Origin: Whalleya microplaca
Lineage: Eukaryota > Ascomycota > Sordariomycetes > Xylariales > Xylariaceae
DNA: 19,872 nt
Reading direction: 5' to 3'
Assembly: GCA_022497155.1 (NCBI GenBank)
Contig: MU385816.1
Span: forward strand, 1-19,872
Below are positions 10,401 to 19,872 of this stretch, piece after piece; positions within the stretch are counted from its first letter, which is position 1, and each line of letters starts with the position of its first letter. The notes under the pieces are model-generated. The model ran no database searches and was not told the DNA's origin. It saw only the letters and a program-made list of their open reading frames with translations. A program made the translations under genes and the position numbers.

Positions 10401-10565
10401 TATAAATATTAATCTTTTATACGCTTTTTTTCTAACTTTAAATAGTTTATTAATTAATATCCGACCTTTTTATATATAAAGCATTTTTTATTTTATAGTA
10501 TTATATATAAGGTTTAAAAAAGCAATAGTTTAAAGGGTATTTTATTTTCCCGTTTTATCGGTAAT
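7459..10565 (-). pseudogene. Copia 2 pol: degraded integrase, RT and start of RNase H
   Basis: Ty1/copia order is seen on the minus strand. An integrase zinc-binding region lies at about 9630-9770 (RLYRRFRYFYIERLYKFL). The integrase core follows at about 9150-9600, with VYNSGINF (9371-9400) and MPVKVY (about 9310-9330). Family members carry Asp and Glu where Asn and Lys now stand, so the catalytic triad is lost. The integrase C-terminus is at about 8750-9120 (DIIWRAKAVQKV; FRVIYIKPYYYTEKV). RT fragments lie at about 8150-8540 (EIKNKL, KSRLII, KKDFIFI). The start of RNase H is at 7520-7557 (FINKLFVNNKDLNF), cut at 7459 by the GC island. Stops are mostly TAA/TAG. Integrase before RT separates this from Ty3/gypsy. 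The frame is interrupted at 10566 by the nested gypsy element. Confidence 0.78.
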
Positions 10566-10570
10566 ATAAT
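10566..10570. repeat. Target-site duplication of the gypsy element (left)
   Basis: ATAAT directly precedes the left LTR and is repeated at 17666-17670 directly after the right LTR. Five bases is the usual Ty3/gypsy integrase stagger. Because both copies sit in A/T-rich DNA the match alone is weak, but it falls exactly at LTR ends defined independently. Confidence 0.8.
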
Positions 10571-10805
10571 TATTACGGCATATATGCTTACGAAAGATAA
10601 GGCTTAAGATTTAGCTGTATTATTAGTAAAATTATTAATATAAGGAGGAAAAAAAAAGGAAAAAGCAAGCCTAATAAGGCCTGCTAAAAATTATTATATA
10701 TATAAGGCAAGGTAGCTTAGTTATTTAAGTAATTATAGCGTTTATATACCCCACTTAATCTTAATCTTAATCCTAGTTTTAACTAGTCCCGATTTGGCTG
10801 TAATA
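10571..10805 (-). repeat. Gypsy 3' LTR (left copy)
   Basis: It begins TATTACGGC and ends GGCTGTAATA; the right copy shows the original ends TGTTACGGC/GGCCGTAATA, a short inverted repeat. Aligned without gaps to 17431-17665, I count about 27 differences, all transitions. An internal hairpin (10664-10685, AGCAAGCCT/AGGCCTGCT, one mismatch) and five telomere-like hexamers (10754-10783) are present. This copy looks somewhat more mutated than the right one at its start and end. Confidence 0.93.
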
Positions 10806-10816
10806 TTACCTCCCTG
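10806..10816 (-). promoter_or_regulatory. Gypsy polypurine tract
   Basis: The minus strand reads ACAGGGAGGTAA immediately before the first base of the 3' LTR. A purine run in this position primes plus-strand DNA synthesis in LTR elements. It confirms that the element reads on the minus strand. Confidence 0.7.
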
Positions 10817-11019
10817 TCGGAAAAAATTCGTCCGTAAATTTTGTGTAAAAAATTAAGCTACTTTAAGTTAAGCTCGAATTATTAACCGCTTTCTAGGCAA
10901 AGAAGAAATACCCTCGGATTTATATTAAACTATTACGTAACTAGGCCCTTAATTCGGGATATAGCGATCGCATTTTATATAATTATTATAAATTAACTTT
11001 ATTAATACTGTCTATATTT

Positions 11020-14000
11020 ACGTTACGTTTTTTTCGGCCGTCCTTTCTCCTTGCGTATTTTTATTATTTAAGGCGCGGCCGGTACGTTATTATTATCGTA
11101 TAAAAAATCGAAAGTATCGGTTGCGGCTACTTTTTCTTATATTTTTAAATGTAAGGGAAAATTTATAGCGTTAGGATATTTAATGTAATAATTACGTAAC
11201 TTTAACGGAAAATTTTTAAAGAATTTAATATTATATTATATAAAGTCGGGGTTTTATTTACGCTATTATATCTAGTATTATAATTGTTTGTAATATATTT
11301 ATAACGCCGTTACTTTTTTTATTTCTTATTTTTTTTTTAAGATGCGAAATTAATTATTTCGCTTTCCGGGTTTTCTGTAGCTTAGTTTAGCAAAAGGTTA
11401 TTAAGGTATAATTTTAATCGGTCCGCCGGGAATATATTAGTATTTCTTTAACTATTTAATACTTTTAGTTTATAAAAGTAGCCGGTTTTTTTTAATATAC
11501 GGTAGTATAATTAGGTAAAAGAAAAGTTTAATTTATTATTTAAACGATTTATTAACTAGGATTTTTTAACAATAAATACTTAGCTCCTAATGTCGAAATC
11601 TAGCTCTCGATAATGTTTATTCGCTTAATTAATTATACGCTATTAATTAATAACTATAAATTTCCGGGCAATATTATAATATTTTTTAATAATATTTGTT
11701 ATAATTTAAGCTTTCTCTTTCGATAGCTTTTTTTAAGGGGTTATATTTTAAAAATTAATTATTCGGTATATCTAATCGAATTGTAGTAATATAAAGAACC
11801 TTATTTTTATTTCGTAAAGTGACAAGCCGGTAAAGTTATACGGCAAACTTATTTATATTATGTTTATAATAAAGATTATTTTTAATTAGTTATTTTAATA
11901 ATAGTTTATATATAGTTATAACCGCTAATTAATAAATTAATTAATATTCTTTATTTAACCTGCCGTTTGGGAATATTTAGACGACCATAATTTTTATTTA
12001 ATACCGAAGATTTTAGAGATTTTATTGGTAAAGTTAGATATAAATTATAGTCTATAGTCGTTAATTATTAATTACGGTAAGCCGAATATGTAATAAAGGC
12101 TTTTATAATATATAAACGCGATATCTTTATTTATAATTTCTTTAATATAAAAAATATTTTAAACGCGCTTATTTAATTTGTTAATTATAATATATAAATT
12201 ATTAAATCTGTACCGGTTTAAAGGTATAGATTTAAAATTTATTACGATATATTACTAATTACGTAACGGAACGGGTAGCGGATATAATAAGCCCGGTATT
12301 TTATTTCGGGGTAATTTTAATAATCGGTATATTATATAATTAGATATAAAATAATCGATATTTCTATTTATCTCTAACTATTAATATAATAATATAAATA
12401 ACTATTGGGTTTTATTCTGTTTAAGGTATATTATTATAATACGAGAGTATATCTCGTCTAGTATTTTGGTCCGGAGGTTATCCTTTTCCGATATTATTAA
12501 ACGGCTTTTATATATAACTAAGTTACTAGTTATTATTTAATCGGAACCTTTTTCCATTCTTACCTTAAATTAATAAATCGCGAGCTTAAGGTTTTATTAG
12601 TTAAGGCATAAAATTTTATTTATTAATATTACTTTAGATATTTAAGGAGGAAAAATATTTACGTTATTAAATATACTAATTTCCGTAACTTATACTTTTA
12701 GTAAAATAGGAAGGTTTTTTGTATATTTAATAAAGAAGATTTAGATTATATTAATGGCTTCAAACAAGGCTATTATACGTTATACTTTTTTTTTTCTTTT
12801 TTTACGTTTTAAGGTTTTCGGCCTTCCGTAATAAAGTATCGGCTATTTTGTTTTTTTAACTAAAGCGGAAGGTAATAATAAAATAATATTAAAATAAAAG
12901 CTCGGATTAGGCGATTTATCTCGCGTTAAGGAGTTTTTTTATGTTAAAGTATTTTAAGGCCCGATAGTTAGTAATAATAATAAATAATTAGGCACGCTAT
13001 AAGCTAATAAACTCGGTACGCTAATATTATAAAGCTTTAATTATTATTAGTAGCTCTTTATTATATATTAGGTAAAATTATTTAGCTTTTTATAACATTT
13101 TTAAAAAAAATGCTATAAAATGTTATTAGCTATTATTATATTTTTAGTTAAAAACCCCTGCCATTACGCTATCGGAGGCGTTAGTTTTTAGTCACGTTTT
13201 TTTATCGAATAAAAAGTGGGCTAAAATTAACGCGTTTAATAGTTAGGCCTTTAATTTGTTAAATGTTATTACGTAATTCTTACTCTAAAATTACGCTTGT
13301 TTTTTACGAATTAAATTAATTAATAATCTCGCTATATGCCTGTATTCTCTTATAAATTTGCGGTAGAAATTACAAAAATTTAAAAATAACTATACGTTTT
13401 TAATAATAATAAAAGTTTCTTAAATATATATTGCCTTAATTTTTTAAAGGTTTATTTTAACATTATTTATTTTAACGATAAATCCGAGAAATTTAATTTT
13501 AATAATATAAAATTTGTATTTATTTAAGTTTGCTTAAAGTTTAATAGCGCGGAGTTTGTTTAAAATTTTCTTTATATATTAGATATATTGCTTTTTGTTT
13601 TCCGAAAATATAATAATGTTATTAATATAGGCGCTATAGAAATTATTTAGATATTTTATTAGCGCGTCGTTAATATATCGCTAAAACGTAAAAAATCCGT
13701 TAGTTAGCTTAAATAATAAGACTTTATATCGGAAAATATTATATTACGTTCGGAAGGTTGTAAAGTTTTTATATTCGGGATATATACGGATTTTATAAAA
13801 AGCTTACCTGATATCGATTTTCGTAAAGATTTTAGCTTTTTTAAAACGGAATAAAGTTTTTTTAATTAGCAGAAAAAAATGGCGATTTTTTTTAATAATA
13901 GTATTTAAACGTCGATAATCGATATAAAATTGGAGTCTTTTATTAAGCTTAGGGGCAAAAAGTACTAGTGCCGTTTATAAAGTATTATTAAATTCGATAA

Positions 14001-15600
14001 ATCTTTTTTATAAGTTTTCTGTTAGGTATTTTTTGCAAGCTTTTAATTTTTCGAGGGATATTTTATATAAGGAACTATCATTTAAATTTTTCGGTCGGGC
14101 ATTATTCTCTAAATTAATCTAGTAGTTAATAAAGCGATTTAACGTAAGTTTATCGGATTAAATTTTACTAAAAATATCGAAATATTTGTAATAATGTTTT
14201 AAAATAACCTCTTAAGCCTTCTGTCGGAACTTTTCCGTATTTTTATTTAATAATTATAGCTTGCGTTCTTTTATTTAAATAAATTTATTTATTTTATGAA
14301 TATTAGTTTTATATACGGTTAAATTAAATAATTTAATTATATATAAAAACGTATTGCTATTTATTACTGCTATATCGATATATTTTTTATACTAGGTAAT
14401 GTTTTAATGTAGGCGATAAAAGCTTTTTTAATCCCTTAATTACTTTTTTACTAATTACGCGTAATTATGTTTATTAGCTTTAAAATTATCGGCTTTAGGT
14501 ATTTCGTTTAAATAAGATTACGCTAACGTTTATAAAGCTGACGTTTAAGGGCGTATATTTAGGGACATTTTTTTATTTCTTATATTAAAGGGTCGTTATA
14601 AGATATAATATTTATAGCGTATAATAGGATATATATCGGTATGGGTTTTTTCCTTTTTTTCGTACGTTCGTAACGATATAATTTCGGCTTTTAACTCGGC
14701 TATATATTGTAATATATATATTTTTTTAATATCTTTTTAAATATCTAAAAATATTTTATTTTATTAAATAAAGATAAAATATTTATCGGGAATTTCCTTT
14801 ATTTTTACCGGTTTTAATAAGTAGCTAAATTTTTTTAAAGGTGTTTTCGAAAGTACTTTTGTAAACTAAGTCTTTTTTTCTCTCTTTCCGGCTAACTGTC
14901 GTTAGTTTTCCCTTTCTAATAATTATTTACGATAATCCGCGTCCTTTTAGAAATCGGGGTTATAAATTAAAGATTTAGTTTTATTTATATATATATCCGT
15001 ACGAGAAAAAGGGTCGGACCTTTATTTATTTAAAAATAGTAGTTTTTAATTAGTTACGTTAATTAGTAGCTCGTAAATCTCGAAGAATTTTCGACCTAAA
15101 ATTACTTCGTATTTTATATTAATAATTAATATAGAGACGCGTTTTACTTTATATCGTTAAATTTATAGATTTAATATTAGGGTTATATCTATTAATTACG
15201 TGACTTTATTATTATAACTATTTATTAAACCGGGCATAAAGTTAGTAATAATTTCAAGTTATAAATATTTTATTACTTTTTTAATAAACGAAATATTTAT
15301 AAAAATATAGCCGCTAGTCCCGGTATTTTCTAAAGCATTATATATAATTAAAAATAATCTATTAAGCTCGAAGGTATATATAATATATAAAGCTTTTCCT
15401 CCGAAATAACGCGAAAAGAAATCAAAAGGTATTACTTCTGCTAATTTCTATATATTATAAAAAATTCCATTTCTTAAAAAGGGTTTAAGGTTCCTTAAGG
15501 TTAATTTTTTAGCTTTTTTTTTATAAGTAACTTTTTTTTATTAAATTTCGCAACAAAAAAGTGCTTTTTTAAAATAGCGTTAATACGCGCCTGCTTGCTA
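11020..15600 (-). pseudogene. Gypsy pol: protease, RT, RNase H, integrase, chromodomain-like tail (degraded)
   Basis: Protease: ALENTGTSGYIF around 15301-15340, with NTGT where DTGA is usual. RT (about 13440-13990): FYIDYRRLN (near 13930), IFTKIDIR, LTNGFFTF, then YINN at 13618-13629 in place of the catalytic YxDD, followed by IIIFSENKK. RNase H (about 12980-13270): LKTNASDSVMAGVF, with Asn replacing the first Asp, then YNKELLIIIKAL. Integrase: H2C2 remnant near 12405-12465 (DEIYSRIIII, Tyr for His). The core holds NFKSIPLNRY (near 12230) with the first Asp now Asn, and IINDYRL (near 12060) with the second Asp kept. The tail at about 11100-11250 (FFKNFPLKLRNYYIKYPNA) resembles the end of a chromodomain and is followed by the basic, AT-hook-like RKEKGRPKK. 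Stops are mainly TAA/TAG. Bases 10817-11020 hold no gene and would be the 3' untranslated part. Confidence 0.9.
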
Positions 15601-16852
15601 ATTATACTAAAGTATAAAGCGTTTAATAAACAGTCGCGTACGTTATAGCCTTATTACTTATAGCTAAAATAGCGGTTTTCCGTAATTAAGCGGGTTATTT
15701 TTTCTCGCATAAAGTTATATTATTAAGGAATTAATAACCGCAGGCTTTAATTTTAGCCGCCTCGTTTAATATTTCCGCCTTTTTTACTTTTACCTTTATT
15801 ACAACCATTATAGTTATTATTATCGGTTCGGGAGTTTCCGATAGCAAGAAAAGTTGCCTTTATTTTATTATAAAAGGCTTATAAATATATTAGGGCAATA
15901 TTTAACCTATAATAAATAAAAGTATTAAAATCTACCGATAGATTATTATAAGTAATTATTATAATAATTTATATATTAATATTAAGCTTGCGTTTAAACT
16001 CCGCCTTTTATTTATTTTTAGGCTTATAAATTTATCCCGCTAGTTATATAAACTTATTTTTAAATTCCTTATAATCGGGTACTTTAGTTATATCGAAAAT
16101 ATAATACTCGTTAATAGCCTTTTCCTTTTTATTATAATTATAATATTCCTTTTAGAAGTAAGACATTAGTTACGTGGAATTAGCGATATAGTCCGGGTGG
16201 AAATCCTTTAAAAAAGTTATAAATCTTTTAATATATCGCTACTTAGGCGACTTTTTATATACGCTATATATATTTTATTACTTTTAAAGTAATCGGCATT
16301 TATTTTTAGTTTATTAGTAACTTATCGGTATTAAATTTCGAAAGATACCTTATCTTGCTTTATATTGTTATAAAAAATAGGCGCGGATTTAATTTTTATA
16401 TTACGGCAAGTATTTTCTTCCGATATTATAAATTAATTTATAATATTACCTAAGGTTTAGTTACGTTAATCGCACGGTATAATAGGGTTAGTGCGAGATG
16501 CGGGGTTTTATATAAAAGTAGTAGGAGTGGTATCGGTACGGGTTTTTTATAATTTAGCCAGAGTAACTTATAGGTTATGTACCTTTCGATTGCGTTTTTT
16601 TAAAGTGGCTAATACGCCTTATAGCTCCGTATCGGCTTTATATAATTCTTCCGCATTTGCCTGGCTTATTCGGCCGAAATAGTGGATCTAATTAGCCGCG
16701 ATTTTTAGGTTATTATTTAGTTCTAATGTAATAACGTATAGCTAACCTACTTACTCCCTAAAAGTAATTATTAATAAAGTTTTAAGCTTTATCTCGCGGA
16801 ATATAACAGTCAGGTTTTTTATAACATATTTGGCGAAATTATTTTCCGCCAT
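15600..16852 (-). pseudogene. Gypsy gag: coiled coil, capsid, zinc knuckle (degraded)
   Basis: A candidate start ATG is at 16852 (MAENNFAKYVIK), in frame with a Glu/Lys-rich, probably coiled-coil segment at about 16500-16680 (ISQANAEELYKADTEL, LATLKKRNRKV). A capsid-like region follows at about 16200-16400 (NKLKINADYF; AYIKSRLSSDILKDL), typical of fungal Ty3/gypsy Gag. The zinc knuckle at 15630-15674 reads RYFSYK, two stops, then GYNVRDC. Three of the four metal ligands are now Tyr and the closing Cys remains. Stops are scattered. A plus-strand open frame at 16491-16682 is the antisense of the coiled-coil segment. Confidence 0.82.
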
Positions 16853-17430
16853 TAGTTTATCGAAATTTGGCTAAGCCTGCTTGCCGTTATTTGTTATCGG
16901 GGCAAATGGTATATATAGTTCGCTTATACGGGCATTTTATAAGGCTATATACCCGTTAAGCTTTTTTTATAAATCTATAGTTACTTTTCCGGAGGTTTTT
17001 TAATAGCAAACTCGAAAGACTTTATTATTTGGGTTTAATTTTTAGTAATTTATATACGTAAGCTTTTTTTTTATAAAAAGCTTTTCTTTTTCTTTTTCTT
17101 CCTTTTCTCGCTAAAAGATAATCTTTTTAGGTAACTAAAGGTATTCGGTTGCGATTAAAAATCGTCGATAATAAGGTATTTTCGGAATTTTATCGGCTTT
17201 TGCTTAAAATCGATTTAGTTCGTTTAAGTTAAATTTAACTTTTTTTTTAGCTACATTTTTAACAGCTTAACGTTTAGCGAGACGCGTCTTACGATTTTTA
17301 GTTTAAGTCGACATTATCGCTTAATGTCGTTATTTATTTTAATTTATAGTCTTACGCGTAATCGTGCGCGTATTTTTTAGGTTAAGATATTATAAGGCTT
17401 TTTTAGGCGATGGGATAATATTAATAATTA
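16853..17430 (-). other. Gypsy 5' leader with possible primer-binding site
   Basis: Between the 5' LTR and the candidate gag ATG lie 578 bases without a recognisable frame. A perfect inverted repeat, AAGCTTTTT/AAAAAGCTT, is at 17060-17083. Next to the LTR the sense strand reads TAATATTATCCCATCGCC (about 17406-17423). Allowing for G-to-A change this could be a TGG-starting tRNA primer site, but I could not match a tRNA. Confidence 0.5.
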
Positions 17431-17665
17431 TGTTACGGCGTATACGCTTACGAAAAATAAGGCTTAAGATTTGGCTATATTACTAGTAAAATTATTAATA
17501 TAGGGAGAAAAAAAAAAGGAAAAAGCAAGCCTAATAAGGCTTGCTAGAAATTATTATATACATAAAGTAAAGTAGCTTAATTATTTAAGTGATTACAGCG
17601 TTTGCGTACCTCACTTAATCCTAATCTTAATCCTAGTCCTAACTAGTCCCGATTCGGCCGTAATA
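17431..17665 (-). repeat. Gypsy 5' LTR (right copy)
   Basis: It begins TGTTACGGC and ends GGCCGTAATA. It contains a perfect 9-bp hairpin, AGCAAGCCT-AATA-AGGCTTGCT (17524-17545), and five 6-bp units CTTAAT, CCTAAT, CTTAAT, CCTAGT, CCTAAC (17614-17643). It is the same length as the left LTR, with only transitions between them. Confidence 0.93.
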
Positions 17666-17670
17666 ATAAT
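17666..17670. repeat. Target-site duplication of the gypsy element (right)
   Basis: ATAAT follows the right LTR directly and matches 10566-10570. Confidence 0.8.
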
Positions 17671-19740
17671 ACGGGATTATTTATTTCTATTAAACAGTTA
17701 TTTCTATCGGTTCTTATAATTAAATTTATATTATCGGTTAATATAATTAATATTTAATACTTTATTATATATATATTATATTAACTTTTTATTTATTACT
17801 ACTTAAAGTAATATTTATAAATTAAAAAATAGTATTTTATACGTTAGTTTTTAATATATAAAAGCTATTTCGAGTTTTAATATTTTATAATATACTCGAA
17901 TAACTATTATACGTAACGGAAGTTCTTTTTAATATCTGTTTCTTAACGCTCGCTATATAAACTAAAATCGATTAAATAATATCTTTAATACTTTTATTAT
18001 TATTTTATTAGAATTTTCTCTTTTAATTTATATAAAAATAAAAGTAATTTAGTTTATCTAATAAATATTATAGTTAAAATTAATATTAAAATGTATATTT
18101 ATTATTTTATATATTTTATCTTATTTTTTATCCGGGCCGATATAGTTAAGGTAGAAATTTTTCGCGCGGTTAAAAAAGATATCAGAAAATACCGCATAAT
18201 ACTAGTTTTCCGTAATTTATAGCCGTCGATAATAGTTAATAAAAATTTATATTTTATTATATAAAATATCGTACGGTTTTCTAGTATAATTATAGTCTTT
18301 TTTTTATTTTTTTTAAAATGCTAAAACCTTATATAAATTAATAAGGCTATTATAAATAACCCGAATCGGTAGTAATTTATACGTAATATCCGCTATATAA
18401 ATTAAACGTTCTAGCGTATCCGTACGAGATTTTTAAGGGAAGTTTTTTACTTTTTATAAAAACTTAATTCCTAAAGGGACTTATTATATAGCTTCGTTTA
18501 TTATTTATTTTCGGACGCTTTATTTTAATTATTTTATTAAATATAACGCAGGACTTTTAACTATTTATTATATAAATATTTATTTTTAAACATATTATTT
18601 TAGTTATTTTATTAGGCGTTACGTATAGTTTTCGACTGTTTATTATATAGGGACTTATAGTATTTGTCGCGCGGGATTTTTAACTATTTGTCGCGTAAGG
18701 ACTTTTAATGTTTATTATGCGGGATTTTCGACTATTTGTCGCGTAAGGACTTTTAATATTTATCGTACGGGTAGTTGTCCACTAGGTGCTTATTATATTA
18801 TAAGGATAACTATAAGGTTATTAATAATATTACGTAATTTAATTAAATATTCGTATATAATAATATTATTAAATACTTAAAACCTTTTTTGTTCGAAAAT
18901 TAAAAGTAATTTTTTATAAAACATACGGTAAACTACTTTAAATTAGTAATTTAATTATCCCTTAAATTTATTATTAAGGCTATTTAATAAAGTTTATCTT
19001 AATATATTTATTCGTAAAGTTTTTATTATTATTTATATAAAATATATTATTAAATATATATTAAATAGTTTTTTATTAATATTAATTAATTTATATTATA
19101 ATTTAAAATTTATTATTATTTTTTATACTTTTAGGGAGATTATATTTTAGTCGCTTATTTTTTTATACGTAAATTTAATTCTATTATCCGAAGGTTTTAC
19201 TTCCGCTAAGTTATTTAATAATATTTTAGTATAGTCGTTTTATATCGTGCGATTTAATAATTATTTTTGGTATTTTAATATGCGATAGTGTACTTTTTAT
19301 TTCCCTAATTATACGTAGCTTTAATTAGATATTACTGTTTAACTAGCCGATAAGTAATATTAGCTTTTAATTTATACGAACAAAAAACTCGGACGTTTAA
19401 AAAATAAACTTGCCTTTTTTAACTGGCTAAAAAAATAAAATTATTATTAAGCTATAGTATAAATGTTATATTTACTACCTTAATTAATACCGGCAGTAAT
19501 AAAACTTGATTTCGTTTTTTTATTTTTGCTAATCTGTAATTATATAATAATTAAGCCGACAATTATTAATTAATATTAAATGGGCTTTATATTATAATAT
19601 AAGTATTATATAAACGATAGGGGGGGTTATAATAAAACTATATTGCTATATAATATTTTACATATAAAAAAAAGTGAGGGAATTCCTTGTACGGAGAAAA
19701 TATAAAAATCTTTTCGCGTTAAGGTAACTTAATTAGCTAC
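17671..19740 (-). pseudogene. Copia 2 gag-side remnant, strongly degraded
   Basis: This sequence lies on the upstream side of copia 2 and would join 10565 if the gypsy element were removed. No frame is clean. Supporting a coding origin, an array of 48-bp (16-codon) repeats at 18500-18768 translates on the minus strand to Lys/Arg/Asp-rich units (KSLRDK, SKIPHNKH). This is comparable in composition and place to the Arg/Asp linker of copia 1 Gag. Just downstream (about 18170-18240) FFNRAKNFYLNYIGP could be a decayed C2H2-like finger, but the Cys pair is not convincing. No start codon could be chosen. The identification rests mainly on position and on the repeat. Confidence 0.5.
18500..18768 (-). 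repeat. 48-bp tandem repeat in the copia 2 gag region
   Basis: Three clear copies lie at 18625-18672, 18673-18720 and 18721-18768, with degenerate copies back to about 18500 and a partial one after 18768. Each unit has two similar halves of 26 and 22 bp (GGGATTTTCGACTATTTGTC..., AGGACTTTTAATGTTTATTA...). A multiple of three and preserved codon pattern fit a protein repeat. There are no CRISPR-like unique spacers. Confidence 0.8.
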
Positions 19741-19771
19741 CCCTAATTATATAACTAAACTAAGCGTTATT

Positions 19772-19872
19772 TTAATAAATATATATATAAATTATATATT
19801 ATAAATAATTTATATAAATTATAACTATTTTAATAATAATAAAAAAATTTATTATTATTTTATATATATTAT
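19772..19872 (-). repeat. LTR-like repeat copy C, continuing past the window end
   Basis: Positions 19793-19872 are identical to 6871-6950 over 80 bp, in the same orientation and 12.9 kb apart, with weaker similarity from 19772. It lies where the 5' LTR of copia 2 should begin. Identity in such an A/T-rich, mutated setting suggests a real shared origin. The window edge prevents measuring its length or finding its TG end. Confidence 0.6.

Larger units (their letters stand above)
10571..17665 (-). mobile_element. Complete RIP-killed Ty3/gypsy chromovirus-type retrotransposon, nested in copia 2
   Basis: A 7,095-bp element with two 235-bp LTRs, 5-bp target duplications and a minus-strand gag-pol in the order Gag, zinc knuckle, protease, RT, RNase H, integrase, chromodomain-like tail. 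A polypurine tract abuts the left LTR, so the left LTR is the 3' one. Length and order are those of an autonomous fungal Ty3/gypsy element. Every domain contains stops and catalytic substitutions explained by C-to-T/G-to-A change. The flanking sequence on both sides belongs to one Ty1/copia element in the same orientation, so this is the younger insertion. Confidence 0.92.

Noticed and set aside
16491..16682. 63-codon plus-strand open frame
   Set aside because: It is antisense to the gypsy Gag coiled-coil segment, which is readable on the minus strand.
18625..18768. Possible CRISPR array
   Set aside because: The units are contiguous 48-bp tandem copies without unique spacers, in a eukaryotic retroelement.

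Overview
This window is a chromosome end of a filamentous ascomycete, or a close relative with the same biology. It opens with a (CCCTAA)n telomere (1-112), the strand expected at a left chromosome end with TTAGGG-type telomeres. The rest is extremely AT-rich. CpA and TpG are depleted, and coding frames are broken mostly by TAA/TAG where Gln codons are expected. That is the mark of repeat-induced point mutation (RIP). I see no intact host gene, tRNA, rRNA or CRISPR array. Everything recognisable is a dead LTR retrotransposon or a repeat. The species cannot be named from this sequence.

Layout. (1) 113-about 3745 is the 5' half of a Ty1/copia-type element on the minus strand: short LTR, tRNA-iMet-like primer site, a leader with an iterated 13-bp motif, Gag, an Arg/Asp-rich linker with a C2H2 finger, and a protease-like domain. 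The frame runs directly into the telomere, so integrase, RT, RNase H and the 3' LTR are missing. (2) 3750-7260 is A/T desert: a palindromic minisatellite, a diverged 200-bp direct repeat pair, and a tandem duplication of about 450 bp whose two copies differ almost only by C-to-T and G-to-A changes. (3) 7265-7458 is a small GC-rich island ending in a perfect 20-bp palindrome, placed inside a copia RNase H remnant. (4) 7459-10565 is the pol of a second Ty1/copia element (minus strand: integrase, RT, start of RNase H). Its gag side resumes at 17671-19740, and an LTR-like repeat begins at 19772 and leaves the window. (5) Inserted into this second element is a complete, RIP-killed Ty3/gypsy element (10571-17665). 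It has two 235-bp LTRs, matching 5-bp target duplications (ATAAT), a polypurine tract, gag with coiled coil, capsid and zinc knuckle, then protease, RT, RNase H, integrase and a chromodomain-like tail.

The three elements all read toward the telomere. The likely history is: copia insertions, gypsy nesting in one of them, RIP of all copies, and truncation of the outermost copia by a break capped with telomere repeat. The order of the truncation relative to the rest is not fixed by the sequence. The most unusual points are the telomere joined to a retrotransposon frame, five degenerate CCTAAC-like hexamers in the gypsy LTRs, the iterated leader motif in copia 1, and the very uneven mutation of the tandem repeat at 6540-7275.
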